Positions 17,893-30,242 of a stretch of 64,000 nt of DNA are shown here, in pieces. A program made the position numbers and the translations under genes. The notes under the pieces are model-generated. The model did not search any database. It was not told the DNA's origin and worked only from the letters and a program-made list of their open reading frames with translations. The DNA comes from Olsenella profusa DSM 13989 (lineage in GTDB: Bacteria; Actinomycetota; Coriobacteriia; Coriobacteriales; Atopobiaceae), in contig NZ_JAUSQK010000001.1 in assembly GCF_030811115.1 (NCBI RefSeq), positions 2,232,001 to 2,296,000 on the forward strand, written 5' to 3'. Every line of letters starts with the position of its first letter. Position 1 is the stretch's first letter.

Positions 17893-18621
17893 CTAGGGTG
17901 CCGTCCCCACCGATGCCACAAACGCCCGCTCCTCATCCGTGAGGGATGCCCCTTCCAAAAGATCGGGGCGCCAGCGGGCCGTACGTTCGAGGGCACTCCT
18001 GCGCCGCCACGCATCCACCGCGCCGTGGTCGCCAGAGAGCAGGACGTCGGGAACGGACATGCCCCTGAACGTGGCGGGGCGCGTGTACTGAGCATACTCG
18101 AGGAGCCCCTCCGAGAAGGACTCGTCCTTGGAACTCATCTCGTCACCGAGCGTCCCCGGCAGGAGGCGCACGACGGCATCGATCACCACGAGCGCGGCAA
18201 GCTCCCCACCCGTCAGGACAAAGTCCCCTAGGGAGAGCGTCTCGTCCGCCAACGCATAGGCTCGCTCGTCCATGCCCTCATAGCGTCCGCACACAAGGAG
18301 GATGCGCTCCTCACATGCGAGTCGCTCGGCACGACGCTCGTCAAAGGCGCGCCCACAGGGGGAAAGGAACACTACATGGGGATGGGATGGGCCCCTGCTC
18401 GAGAGATCCTCGACAGCCTCGAAGACCGGCTCGCACTTCATGAGCATGCCCTGGCCACCGCCAAAGGGGGCATCGTCCACCGTATTGTGACGGTCGTGCG
18501 TCCAATCCCTGAGGTCATAGGCCTCGAAGTCGAAGATATGCCGTCTGCGGGCACGCCCCAGTATGGACTCGTTGACATAGGAGTCAAAGACCTGGGGAAC
18601 CACCGACAGCGCCTCAAGCAT
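17893..18621 (-). CDS. trmD: tRNA (guanine37-N1)-methyltransferase
   Basis: SAM-dependent SPOUT methyltransferase that makes m1G37 to prevent +1 frameshifting. 242 residues. Key stretches are LSVVPQVFDSYVNESILGRA, DDAPFGGGQGMLM, LVCGRYEGMDERA and LSLGDFVLTGGELAALVVID, which form the trefoil-knot SAM site. Start ATG 18621 overlaps the rimM stop as TGATG. Order rpsP-khpA-rimM-trmD is the classic operon. Confidence 0.98.
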   Translation of the reverse strand: MLEALSVVPQVFDSYVNESILGRARRRHIFDFEAYDLRDWTHDRHNTVDDAPFGGGQGMLMKCEPVFEAVEDLSSRGPSHPHVVFLSPCGRAFDERRAERLACEERILLVCGRYEGMDERAYALADETLSLGDFVLTGGELAALVVIDAVVRLLPGTLGDEMSSKDESFSEGLLEYAQYTRPATFRGMSVPDVLLSGDHGAVDAWRRRSALERTARWRPDLLEGASLTDEERAFVASVGTAP

Positions 18622-19142
18622 CACGAGGCATTCACCTCCACCAGCCCCCTTGGAAGTCGCACCAGCCACCTTCCCTGCTCGTCCTGTCCCATGACGATGT
18701 CCCCTACGACGGGCACGAGCACCTCGCCATAGGGTCCGCGCACGGACCACAGGTCGTTTGCGGGCGTCTCGAGCACGTCCTCGATGGTGCCCACCACGCC
18801 GCGGGCTCCGTCGACAACCTCCCTGCCCATCACGACACGCAGGTCGTCCCGGCCCAGGTCGCCGGGCAGGTCATCCTCACGTGCGAGTAGCGAGCGGCCA
18901 ACGAGGTGGGAGGCGGCATCCATGTCGGTGACGCCCGAGAGGGAGAGCCTCAGGCGCTCGCCCTGTGCCGCGACGCCCGTGATCACAAGCGTCCGTGGCC
19001 CCTTGAGGCGGGGTGGCACGAGCCATACGCGCAGACCCTCATGCAGATAGGGGGAGAGGCTGTGGACAACACCTGCCACGACCTCCCCATCTCTGCCATG
19101 CGTCCTGCCAATGCGGGCTATGGTCCAATAACGCGTACGCAC
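18621..19142 (-). CDS. rimM: Ribosome maturation factor RimM
   Basis: Assists 30S head assembly by binding uS19. 173 residues. The N-terminal domain begins TIARIGRTHGRDGEVVAGVV, and the C-terminal PRC-barrel domain contains GTIEDVLETPANDLWSVRG and VLVPVVGDIV. The start codon is GTG 19142, 3 nt after the khpA stop, with a GGGGG-type SD. Weakly conserved family, so the call also rests on its position between khpA and trmD. Confidence 0.93.
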   Translation of the reverse strand: MRTRYWTIARIGRTHGRDGEVVAGVVHSLSPYLHEGLRVWLVPPRLKGPRTLVITGVAAQGERLRLSLSGVTDMDAASHLVGRSLLAREDDLPGDLGRDDLRVVMGREVVDGARGVVGTIEDVLETPANDLWSVRGPYGEVLVPVVGDIVMGQDEQGRWLVRLPRGLVEVNAS

Positions 19143-19145
19143 AAG

Positions 19146-19448
19146 CTACCCCCGCACCTCCACCTCGACGGAGGTGCCAACGCGCGATCCGAGCGCCCGC
19201 GCCAAGGTCCGTATGGCCTTGATCGTGCGACCACGCCTGCCAATGACACGCCCGGCATCATCCGTGGCGCAGCTGATCTCTATCAGGGAGGAGCCCTCGC
19301 CATCCGTGACGTCCAACGAGACGGCCCCCTCGTCCGTCACCAAGCCGCATACGATGTACTCGACAAGGTCGGCCACCTGGTCAGACGGCAGCTCGGAGGA
19401 TGGGGTCGCGACCCCGGCCATGCCGGATTCGACGCTCTGGTCAGCCAC
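19146..19448 (-). CDS. khpA: KH-domain RNA-binding protein KhpA
   Basis: Small RNA-binding protein that partners with KhpB/Jag in many Gram-positive bacteria and influences cell elongation. 100 residues when started at GTG 19448, which has GGAG 8 nt upstream and lies 5 nt after the rpsP stop; ATG 19421 lacks an SD. The KH motif is GRVIGRRGRTIKAIRTLA (GxxG loop IGRRGR), preceded by DQVADLVEYIVCGLV. Conserved position between rpsP and rimM. Confidence 0.92.
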   Translation of the reverse strand: MADQSVESGMAGVATPSSELPSDQVADLVEYIVCGLVTDEGAVSLDVTDGEGSSLIEISCATDDAGRVIGRRGRTIKAIRTLARALGSRVGTSVEVEVRG

Positions 19449-19453
19449 GATGC

Positions 19454-19759
19454 CTACTCCGCGCTCTCGGCTGCAACGGCCTTCTTGGAGAGCTTCCGCT
19501 TCTTCTCGGGTGCGGGGGCGCCACCTCTCGCGATGTCGATGAGGTGAGAGACGGTGGTGGAGGGCTGGGCGCCCCTGCCAATCCACTCGTCGATCTTCTC
19601 GACGTCAAGGTCGATGGTCTTAGGGTCGGTCAGAGGGTCATAGCGACCAACGAGCTCGATGTAGCGACCATCACGCGGCATGCGGCCGTCAGCGACGACA
19701 ACGCGGTAGTACGGACGCTTCCTGGCGCCATGACGGGAGAGACGGATCTTGACTGCCAA
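19454..19759 (-). CDS. rpsP: Small ribosomal subunit protein bS16
   Basis: 30S assembly protein. 101 residues, beginning [20 protein letters not shown] and containing [18 protein letters not shown] Lys/Ala-rich tail of about 20 residues follows the core. The start is TTG 19759: AAGGAG lies 7 nt upstream and the AVKIRL beginning aligns exactly with the family N-terminus, while upstream in-frame starts have no family similarity. First gene of the rpsP-khpA-rimM-trmD-lepB-glyQS string. Confidence 0.96.
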   Translation of the reverse strand: MAVKIRLSRHGARKRPYYRVVVADGRMPRDGRYIELVGRYDPLTDPKTIDLDVEKIDEWIGRGAQPSTTVSHLIDIARGGAPAPEKKRKLSKKAVAAESAE

Positions 19760-19833
19760 CGTAGGACTCCTTCTATCGTGCGGCGCGTCTGCTGGATAGG
19801 TGGGGCGCCGCAGTACCACACAAGCAGCTCTAC

Positions 19834-19861
19834 ATGATACGTCATGCGCGAACAGGCGCAA
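19834..19861 (-). promoter_or_regulatory. Putative promoter of rpsP operon
   Basis: TTGCGC (19856-19861, minus strand) and TATCAT (19834-19839) separated by 16 nt, about 75 nt upstream of the rpsP start. The surrounding 19760-20037 gap is A+T-richer than its flanks and separates divergent operons. Confidence 0.42.
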
Positions 19862-20037
19862 GACAGAGTTTGCAAGAACCAGAATTACACACGGGGACGT
19901 TCCGCCGTCTTTAAGGTACGTCCCAAGGAAAAGCTATCTACGTGACGTATGGTCATATGTAGCCTTGTCACAAAGAGACTTGTGCTATGAATGAGTACCA
20001 TGGATTTCAAGTTCCTGATAGACCAAAGGAGGGTCCT

Positions 20038-20718
<681 letters not shown>

Positions 20719-20748
20719 CGGCCGGTAGCCAGGCAGCAGAGGGGCACG

Positions 20749-22011
20749 ATGCTCGCATCGCTCAAGAGAAAGCTCGTCATTGCCATGGTGACGCTCGTGG
20801 GACTCGTGCTCACGGGCGTCCTGGTTTCTTCGCTCATCACCGTCTACACCTCCTACCAGCGCGCCATCGACCAGGCCCTCGACTGGGCCATGGACTCCCC
20901 CCTCGACAACTCCCAGATCGTGGGCGGTGCCGTGGAGGGCGACCAGCGCTTGGGATCGGGCATGCTCGTCATGGGCGTCGAGGTCGCCAGCGATGGCGTG
21001 GTGCTGCAGACGTCCAAGCTCCCCCAGTCCATGGATGCGGGCACGCTCGACCAGGTGATTGGCGAGGCACTCTCAAGTGGCACCAACCAGGGCTATCTCT
21101 CCGATGCGCAGATCGCATGGAAGTCAAAGGACCTCGGCGACTCGGGCGGCAAGCGCATCGTCATGGTCAACACCTCCGACGTACACTCGGCATGGCGCTA
21201 TCAGGCCATACGAAACGGCATCGCCTTCGCCCTGGCGCTGGGCGCCGTCATCATCATCGCCTTCTCGTTCGCGGACTGGGCCCTCATACCCGTCAGACAG
21301 TCCATGGAACAGCAGCGCCGCTTCGTGGGAGACGCCTCCCACGAGCTCAAGACGCCGCTCGCCGTCATCATCGCCAACACCGAGATCCTCCAGAGGTCGC
21401 CGGACGTCCCCCAACGGGAGCGACGCTGGATAGAGAGCACGGCCCAGGAATCCCACTTCATGCGTGAGCTCATCGGTGAGCTCCTCCAGCTCGAACGCAC
21501 GGACGAGGGCATCGACGGGGCCGAGTTCGCCTTCAGGCACGACGACATAGACCTCTCGGAGCTCGTCGAATCGTCTGCCCTGGAGTTTGATGCCGTCGCC
21601 TTCGAGAAGGGCTGTGTCATCGATCTCACGAGCACCGACGGCATCCATGTGAGGGGCGACGCCGAATGGCTCGGCCGCGTCGTGAGGATCTTTCTGGACA
21701 ACGCCTGCAAGTATGCGGCACCCAACACGACGATCGCCGTGACGCTCGCCCCACAGCATCACCACAGGGCATCGGTGGTGCAGCTCAGCGTCACCGATCG
21801 TGGCACGCCCATCCCCCCCGAGGACCTGCCCCACATCTTCGACCGCTTCTATCGTGCGGACGCATCGCGCACCAAGGGCGATGGGCCCGGCGGGTTCGGC
21901 CTCGGGCTCTCCATCGCCAAGGGTATCGTCGAGGCCCATGGGGGTACGGCAGGCGCAACGAGCACAAGGGAGCAGGGCACGACCTTCACCGTGAGGCTAC
22001 CGACCATCTAG
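20749..22011 (+). CDS. Membrane sensor histidine kinase
   Basis: Sensor partner of the preceding regulator. 420 residues. Membrane segments are at about 9-33 and 155-178, enclosing an extracellular sensor of ~120 residues without a recognised fold. The second membrane segment runs straight into the dimerisation helix without a clear HAMP domain. H-box FVGDASHELKTPLAV has phosphoacceptor His198. The ATPase domain has the N-box FLDNACKYA, DRGTPIPPEDLPHIFDRFYR and GFGLGLSIAKGIVEAHGG. Lies 30 bp downstream of the regulator; SD GAGGGG. Confidence 0.93.
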   Translation: MLASLKRKLVIAMVTLVGLVLTGVLVSSLITVYTSYQRAIDQALDWAMDSPLDNSQIVGGAVEGDQRLGSGMLVMGVEVASDGVVLQTSKLPQSMDAGTLDQVIGEALSSGTNQGYLSDAQIAWKSKDLGDSGGKRIVMVNTSDVHSAWRYQAIRNGIAFALALGAVIIIAFSFADWALIPVRQSMEQQRRFVGDASHELKTPLAVIIANTEILQRSPDVPQRERRWIESTAQESHFMRELIGELLQLERTDEGIDGAEFAFRHDDIDLSELVESSALEFDAVAFEKGCVIDLTSTDGIHVRGDAEWLGRVVRIFLDNACKYAAPNTTIAVTLAPQHHHRASVVQLSVTDRGTPIPPEDLPHIFDRFYRADASRTKGDGPGGFGLGLSIAKGIVEAHGGTAGATSTREQGTTFTVRLPTI

Positions 22012-22032
22012 CTCCTTGGGTAGACTGGGGGC

Positions 22033-23313
22033 ATGGGCAGCTCCACGCACACCACGACACCACGCGCCTCCTGGTCGGGACCGGCCATCGGCCTGCTCGA
22101 CCTGGATGCCTTCTTCGCCTCCGTCGAGCAGCTCGACCATCCCGCATGGCGCGGCAAGCCCGTCATCGTGGGTGGGGACGCCGGGAGCAGGGGGGTGGTC
22201 TCCACGGCATCCTATGAGGCGAGGCCGTATGGGGTGCACTCGGCCATGCCCTCGGCACAGGCGCGCAGGCTCTGCCCCGACGCCATCTGGACATGCGGCC
22301 ACTTCGACCGCTATCGGGCCGTGTCGCACCGCGTGATGGCTCTCATCGAGCGGGAGACTCCCCTCATCGAGCAGGTCTCCATCGACGAGGCCTTCTTCGA
22401 CGTCTCCCCGGGGCGCTATGCCAACGAGAGCCCCATCGCCATCTGCCAGAGGATACAGGCCTCCGTGGCCAAGCTGGGAGTCACCTGCTCCATCGGGCTG
22501 GGTGCCAACAAGACCGTGGCAAAGGTCGCCTCCGAGCGCGAAAAGCCGCGTGGCTTGTGCGTGATCCCCCCATCGATGACGGCTGAGTTCTTGGCGCCGC
22601 TCCCCATCCGTGCCATGAGCGGCATAGGCCCGCGCACCGCAGGGCGGCTGAGGGGAATGGGCATCGATACGCTGGGACAGCTCGCCGCGGCGGACGTGGA
22701 GGCCATGAGGCGGACCTTCGGCAGCATGGGACCCAAGCTCGTGCTCCGCGCCTCGGGCAGGGAGACGAGCACCGTCCCGCCAGCCACCTACCACGAGGAC
22801 GCAAAGTCCGTCTCCAACGAGCGGACGTTCGCCCATGACCTTGAGGGACGGGACGCCGTGGAGGCGGCCATAGACCATGTGGGCTCACTCGTAGGGCGCA
22901 GGCTGCGGGCACAGGGCATCGTGGGATCGGTGGTCACGCTCAAGCTCAAGACCGACTATGCCCATGGCCACACGGCCCAGCAGCGTCTCGTGGAACCCAC
23001 CGACGACGAACACGAGTTCTGTGCCGTGGCACGCAGGTTGCTCGACCGCGTATGGGCTGAGGGGGAGCCCGTGCGGCTCGTGGGCGTGGGGATGAGCAGG
23101 CTGTCCGCCCCCACGCAGACCCAGCTCTCGCTCTTTGGGGAGCGGGATGCCCCTGAGGCAGAAAGCCGCAGGCTACGGGAGCAGCGCCGCAGCCTGAGCG
23201 CCGTCGAGGACGAGATTCGCGCCCGCTTTGGCAGGGACTCCCTCAGCATGGGACGTGACCTGCGCCTCAAGAGCTCGGGCACGCTCCCCTCCTCCATGCG
23301 GGGCAAGGGCTAG
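22033..23313 (+). CDS. dinB: DNA polymerase IV (Y family)
   Basis: Error-prone translesion polymerase. 426 residues. Palm catalytic carboxylates are in LLDLDAFFASVEQ (Asp23) and SIDEAFFDVSPG. Little-finger domain follows GIGPRTAGRLRGMGIDTLG. The segment QTQLSLFG near residue 360 is a beta-clamp-binding motif (QLSLF). The SD is weak (GGGGG before ATG 22033). It begins 21 bp after the histidine kinase, so it could be read with that system. Convergent with rsfS. Confidence 0.95.
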   Translation: MGSSTHTTTPRASWSGPAIGLLDLDAFFASVEQLDHPAWRGKPVIVGGDAGSRGVVSTASYEARPYGVHSAMPSAQARRLCPDAIWTCGHFDRYRAVSHRVMALIERETPLIEQVSIDEAFFDVSPGRYANESPIAICQRIQASVAKLGVTCSIGLGANKTVAKVASEREKPRGLCVIPPSMTAEFLAPLPIRAMSGIGPRTAGRLRGMGIDTLGQLAAADVEAMRRTFGSMGPKLVLRASGRETSTVPPATYHEDAKSVSNERTFAHDLEGRDAVEAAIDHVGSLVGRRLRAQGIVGSVVTLKLKTDYAHGHTAQQRLVEPTDDEHEFCAVARRLLDRVWAEGEPVRLVGVGMSRLSAPTQTQLSLFGERDAPEAESRRLREQRRSLSAVEDEIRARFGRDSLSMGRDLRLKSSGTLPSSMRGKG

Positions 23314-23337
23314 GCCCAACGCGCCCCCTCGGCACCC

Positions 23338-23745
23338 TCAGCGCTCCCCCACGGCGTCATCCAGGCTCCCGACAGGCGCTGCCGTCGCCCCCTTGAGATC
23401 GAGCGGAATCCGTGGCGCCTCTCCCCACAGTCGCTCGAGTCTGAAGTGGTCGCGCGCCTCAGGCCTGAAGACGTGTGCCACCAGCGAGCCGTAATCCATG
23501 ACGACCCAGGTGCCGCCCTCGCGCCCCTCCGTCGAGATGGGCTTGATGCCACAGATGGCAGCCACGCTCTCGCGGATGCCCTCGAGGACGGAATCCATCT
23601 GGGGGCCGTTGGCCACCGTACAGATGAGGAAGTAGTCGCATACATCCGAGATCCCGGTGAGGTCGATGAGCACGATGTCGGTTGCCTTCCTGCCGTCGGC
23701 CGCCGCGGCGGCAACCCGAGCGATGGCGAGGGGTGTCTGGGCCAT
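23338..23745 (-). CDS. rsfS: Ribosomal silencing factor RsfS
   Basis: Binds bL14 and blocks subunit joining when nutrients are scarce. 135 residues. The family stretch ATDIVLIDLTGISDVCDYFL is followed by EGREGGTWVVMDYGSLVAHVF (shown here as GTWVVMDYGSLVAHVF) and FRLERLWGEA. Start ATG 23745 has GGGAGG 6-7 nt upstream. Last gene of the obgE-proB-nadD-yqeK-rsfS run. The C-terminal ~20 residues are an unconserved tail. Confidence 0.95.
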   Translation of the reverse strand: MAQTPLAIARVAAAAADGRKATDIVLIDLTGISDVCDYFLICTVANGPQMDSVLEGIRESVAAICGIKPISTEGREGGTWVVMDYGSLVAHVFRPEARDHFRLERLWGEAPRIPLDLKGATAAPVGSLDDAVGER

Positions 23746-23757
23746 GGTGATGCCTCC

Positions 23758-24390
23758 CTAGTGAGTCCTTGCGGCTTCGCGCCGGGTGAGGACCAGGTGA
23801 TTGTAGATGTCCAGCGTCTTGGGGTAGAGGTAGCGTCGCGTGCGGATGACGTACTCGACGCCCGAGCAGAAGCAGGAGGCATAGGCCTCGGCGAGCGGGG
23901 CGCCGGCGCGCACGAGGGCCCGAACCTGGTCGATGCCCTCGCTCGAGGGCCTCAGGGGCTCGATGGCGTCGGCCACGAAGACGATCATGTCAAGGGGCCG
24001 CATGTCAGTCGAGCCTAGGGTGTGGAGGGCGATGGCCCGCAGCACCGCATCGGAGAGCCCGGGAACCTCCTCACGCAGGTGCCCCGCCGCCGTGATGCCA
24101 TGCAGGAGGGGGCACACCAGCTCGAGGTCGACACCCATATCGACGCCCTGCCGACGGGCGAGCGCAAGCTGCTCGTCGTTGGAGAGCACCTTGTCCCAGT
24201 CATGCAACGTCCCTGCCACACGTGCCTCGAAGGGATCCTGCGCGTAGCGCAGGGCCATGTCCTCGGCCGTGCGCGCGACCGAGAGCGAGTGCTCGTAGCG
24301 CCGCGGCTCGGCCCTCTGCATGTGATCACGCAGGGCCTGTTCGATGCGCCCCAGGAAGCGCCGCTGCTCAACCGTATAGGAGACAGGCAT
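23758..24390 (-). CDS. yqeK: YqeK-type HD hydrolase (diadenosine tetraphosphatase)
   Basis: Family members hydrolyse Ap4A symmetrically to ADP. 210 residues. HD-domain ligands are His34 in RRYEHSLSVA, His63-Asp64 in GTLHDWDK, the LLHGITAAGH His pair, and Asp in FVADAIEPLR. Start ATG 24390 overlaps the nadD stop as TGATG. The position between nadD and rsfS is the standard one. Confidence 0.93.
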   Translation of the reverse strand: MPVSYTVEQRRFLGRIEQALRDHMQRAEPRRYEHSLSVARTAEDMALRYAQDPFEARVAGTLHDWDKVLSNDEQLALARRQGVDMGVDLELVCPLLHGITAAGHLREEVPGLSDAVLRAIALHTLGSTDMRPLDMIVFVADAIEPLRPSSEGIDQVRALVRAGAPLAEAYASCFCSGVEYVIRTRRYLYPKTLDIYNHLVLTRREAARTH

Positions 24391-25109
24391 CACTCACCGT
24401 CCCTCTGTCCATAGCTCGTGCTCCGCGCACCGTACAGCCTATGCTTGTGGATGTACCCCGTCACGGCATCCGGGGTGAGGTACCGGAGGCTCTGCTGGGC
24501 CTTCACGCGCTGCCTGAGATGGCTCGAGGAGATGGCAAGTGCGGGCACCTCGAGATAGATGACCGTGAAGTCATAGGGCGAGCTGTCTATGATCCGCTGT
24601 GCGCGCGCGAGGTCGTACCCCGGGCGCGTCACCGCAACGAGCGAGGCGAGGCGGGCCATCTTGTCGGCGTTGCGCCACGAGACGATCTCTGCGACCGCGT
24701 CGGCGCCCGTGATGAAGTAGAGCTCCACGTTGTCGGGATACATGGCATGCAGCAGTTCGAGCGTGTCTGCCGTGTAGGTGACGCCCTCGCGGTCGATCTC
24801 GAAGCGGGAGACCAGGAAGTGTGGGTTGTCTGACGTCGCCAGCAGGGTCATGGCATAGCGGTCGGATCCCAGGCTCACCTGCTTGTCCCGCTTGAAGGCG
24901 GGGATGCCCGCCGGCATGAACACGACGACATCGAGGCCGAGCTCGTCGAACGCCGTCTCCGCGGCGACGAGGTGGCCGTTGTGGATGGGGTCGAAGGTGC
25001 CGCCCATGATGCCAAGACGATAGGTGCGCGTGGGATCCCTCCCAAGAAGAGGCAGGTCAGATGTATCGATGACACCCTGCGTGATCCGTTCGAGAACCTG
25101 ATCCTCCAT
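24390..25109 (-). CDS. nadD: Nicotinate-nucleotide adenylyltransferase
   Basis: Makes deamido-NAD from nicotinate mononucleotide and ATP. 239 residues. GGTFDPIHNGHL (36-47) is the nucleotidyltransferase T/HxGH signature; ISSSHLRQRV (about 202-211) is the second ATP-binding motif. An N-terminal extension of ~30 residues precedes the core. Start ATG 25109 follows the proB stop by 8 nt. Confidence 0.95.
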   Translation of the reverse strand: MEDQVLERITQGVIDTSDLPLLGRDPTRTYRLGIMGGTFDPIHNGHLVAAETAFDELGLDVVVFMPAGIPAFKRDKQVSLGSDRYAMTLLATSDNPHFLVSRFEIDREGVTYTADTLELLHAMYPDNVELYFITGADAVAEIVSWRNADKMARLASLVAVTRPGYDLARAQRIIDSSPYDFTVIYLEVPALAISSSHLRQRVKAQQSLRYLTPDAVTGYIHKHRLYGARSTSYGQRDGE

Positions 25110-25117
25110 GGCACCCC

Positions 25118-27666
<2,549 letters not shown>

Positions 27667-27674
27667 TCATGGTA

Positions 27675-28421
27675 CTAGAAGAGGACGCCCAGGGTCACGA
27701 TGGCCACCGCCGCCGATGCCACCAGCACGTCCGGCATCCCAAAGGGATAGCGCCTGCTCGATGACGTGCGCGAGCGAAGGTAGAACCCGCGCTCCTCGGC
27801 CGCCAGCGCCGTGTCGTCCGCCTTGGCGACCGACGAGATGAGCAGCGGCGCAATGAGGGGCAGCATGAGGCGCAGTCGCCGGAGGGGGTTGGGCGAGTCG
27901 AATGCCACGCCGCGCGCCGTCTGGGCCTCCATGATCTGCCCCATCTGCTCCGAGAAGATGGGGACGAAGCGCAGTGCCGTGGTGATGGTGAAGGCGTAGC
28001 GATAGGGCACGTGCAGGACCTCGACGGCCGCGTTGGCCAGATCCGTCAGGCGCGTCACCATGAGCATCATCACGAGCGGGAGAGCGAAGGCGACGAGCCG
28101 GAGCGCCACATGCGCGCCCATGTCCAACCCCCTGTCGGTGACCCAGAGGAAGAGCACCGTGCCCTGGCGGACGAGGGCCGTCTGTACGACGAGCATGAGG
28201 GTGCCCAAGCCGGCAAAGGCCCCCAGGAGCCTGAGCGTGTCCGAGGCGATGCCTGCATAGCCGCCCACCAACACGAGCAGGACGATGATACCCACGAGCA
28301 TGGGGTAGCCGCCTGCCAGGAGCGTCGCCACGCAGACGCAGACGGCAAAGGCGACCTTGGTGATGGGATTCGCCCGGTGCAGGAGCGTCGCTCCCTCATG
28401 ATAGTCAAGAACGGATGTCAC
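27675..28421 (-). CDS. ecfT: ECF transporter transmembrane component EcfT
   Basis: Membrane scaffold linking the ATPases to the substrate-binding S component. 248 residues with about five or six membrane segments. It shows the two coupling signatures: EAQTARGVAFD (A-R-G motif 1) and ALAAEERGFY (A-R-G motif 2). The start is GTG 28421, directly after the ecfA stop codon. Its operon partners ecfA and the S component lie just upstream, so this looks like a dedicated module. Confidence 0.93.
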   Translation of the reverse strand: MTSVLDYHEGATLLHRANPITKVAFAVCVCVATLLAGGYPMLVGIIVLLVLVGGYAGIASDTLRLLGAFAGLGTLMLVVQTALVRQGTVLFLWVTDRGLDMGAHVALRLVAFALPLVMMLMVTRLTDLANAAVEVLHVPYRYAFTITTALRFVPIFSEQMGQIMEAQTARGVAFDSPNPLRRLRLMLPLIAPLLISSVAKADDTALAAEERGFYLRSRTSSSRRYPFGMPDVLVASAAVAIVTLGVLF

Positions 28422-30188
28422 CTAGCCCACCAGCCCCTTCGTGATGGAGACGATGTCCGATACCTCCGTGGCCCCCGAAAACGCCGGGGAGACTCGAGCG
28501 TCCAGAGCACGGGCGATGCGCATGACCTCGGGGGCGTCCACGAAGGCCTGGCGCATGAGGGCGTCATCGGAGAACACGCGTCGCGTGTCCCCGTCGGCCA
28601 CGATGCGCCCCTGCGCCATCACGACGAGGCGGGAGGCGAAGTCGGAGACGACCTCCATGTCGTGACAGACCATGATGACGGCACAGCCCTGCTCGCGCGC
28701 CGCCTCGACGGCATCCATGACGACCATGCATTCGTGATAGTCGAGGCCACTGGTGGGCTCGTCCAGGATGAGGACGCGCGGATTGGTGACGACCACTGAG
28801 GCGAGCGCCACGATCTGTCGCTGGCCCCGACCCAGTGAGAAGGGGGCGGCGTCGCCCGGCAGCGAGAAGTGCCCGACCGTATCTTCCGCGCGGCGCAGCG
28901 CCTCGTCATGGTCGATGCCCAGAAGGCCCAGTGAGAAGGCGACCTCCTCCACGACCGTGTCCTTGCAGATCTGGCGGTTGGGATCCTGGAAGAGCGTGGA
29001 GACATGCTGGGCCAGCTCGCTGGTACGCACCTGGCGCGTGTCAAGCCCACAGATGGTGACCGACCCCTCGTCGGGCTTCAGAAGGCCATTCATGAGCTTG
29101 GTCATGGTGGTCTTTCCCGCCCCGTTCTGGCCAATGACGGCAAGGAGCTCCTGGGGACGCACGTCAAAGGTGAGCCCCCGCACCGAGGCCGTGTTGCCGG
29201 GATAGGCGAATCCCACCTGCGCAAAGGACAGCACGGGGTCGCATGTCGTGGAGGAGGCGAAAGATACCACCGACGCGGGCGAGCCCCCCCGCTGCGCCGC
29301 GGACGGCGCCGACGCATCCTCCCCCACCACGTGCGCGATGGCGTCTTCGACCTCGGGTGGCGTGAGACACACTTCCCCCTCGGCAAGCAGACCGAGCGAT
29401 GCGAGCCTGTTGGAGATGCGGGTGGAACGGGGGCTGTCCACGCCCACACGCCGCAGCTCGCCGGCGTGCGCAAACACCTCGCGCGGCGTGCCGATGCGCT
29501 CCACGCGCCCGTCCGCGAGCACGCAGAGGCGCGAGCAGAACTCCGCGAGCAGGGCGACCTTCTGCTCCACGACAAGGACCGTGATGCCCTCGTCGTGGTT
29601 GAGCTCGCGCAGCGTCTCGAACACGGCGCGTGACGACACGGGATCGAGGGCCGCCGTCGGCTCGTCGAGCACGAGGATCTGTGGTCGCAGCGCAAGGATG
29701 GCGGCGATGGCCACCTTCTGCTTCTGCCCGCCCGAGAGGGTCGAGATGTCACGATGCAAGAGCTCGGCGATGCCGCAGACATGCAGCGCCCACAAGACGC
29801 GCGCGGGGATGTCCCCATGGGGCACACCAAAGTTCTCCAGCCCATAGAGCATCTCGTCCTCGACGTTGGAGGCGACCATCTGGGCATCGATGTCCTGCAG
29901 GACCGATCCCAGGACCCGAGAGACGTCCGTCAGTCCCACCGTGCAGGTGTCCCGGCCGTCTACGGTGCAGACGCCCTGGAACGTACCGGAGAAGTGATGC
30001 GGCACCGCCCCCGAAAGCACATGGGTAAGCGTCGTCTTGCCAGCACCGGAGGGACCGATGATGCCCAGGAACTCCCCGCGCCCCACCGTGAGGGAGACGT
30101 CATCCAGGGCAGCGTGGGCGGCACCCTCATAGCTAAAGGACACCCGGTCGAGCGAGACTATCGTTGCTGCGCGCTCCGTACGAGCCAC
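28422..30188 (-). CDS. ecfA: ECF transporter ATPase, two ABC domains in one chain
   Basis: Energises uptake through EcfT. 588 residues with two fused ABC domains. Domain 1: Walker A GPSGAGKT (45-52), signature LSGGQKQK (151-158), Walker B ILVLDEP (171-177). Domain 2: Walker A GQNGAGKT (353-360), a degenerate signature SLGRGQRQ (451-458), Walker B VLILDEP (472-478). A ~70-residue linker joins them. GTG 30188 is the only credible start, though its SD (GGGAGG) is very close. Other systems usually encode EcfA1 and EcfA2 separately. Confidence 0.92.
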   Translation of the reverse strand: MARTERAATIVSLDRVSFSYEGAAHAALDDVSLTVGRGEFLGIIGPSGAGKTTLTHVLSGAVPHHFSGTFQGVCTVDGRDTCTVGLTDVSRVLGSVLQDIDAQMVASNVEDEMLYGLENFGVPHGDIPARVLWALHVCGIAELLHRDISTLSGGQKQKVAIAAILALRPQILVLDEPTAALDPVSSRAVFETLRELNHDEGITVLVVEQKVALLAEFCSRLCVLADGRVERIGTPREVFAHAGELRRVGVDSPRSTRISNRLASLGLLAEGEVCLTPPEVEDAIAHVVGEDASAPSAAQRGGSPASVVSFASSTTCDPVLSFAQVGFAYPGNTASVRGLTFDVRPQELLAVIGQNGAGKTTMTKLMNGLLKPDEGSVTICGLDTRQVRTSELAQHVSTLFQDPNRQICKDTVVEEVAFSLGLLGIDHDEALRRAEDTVGHFSLPGDAAPFSLGRGQRQIVALASVVVTNPRVLILDEPTSGLDYHECMVVMDAVEAAREQGCAVIMVCHDMEVVSDFASRLVVMAQGRIVADGDTRRVFSDDALMRQAFVDAPEVMRIARALDARVSPAFSGATEVSDIVSITKGLVG

Positions 30189-30242
30189 CGCCTCCCGTCA
30201 CAGGCCACCGCGGCGCCCGCGCACCGCGGCGACACATGACCC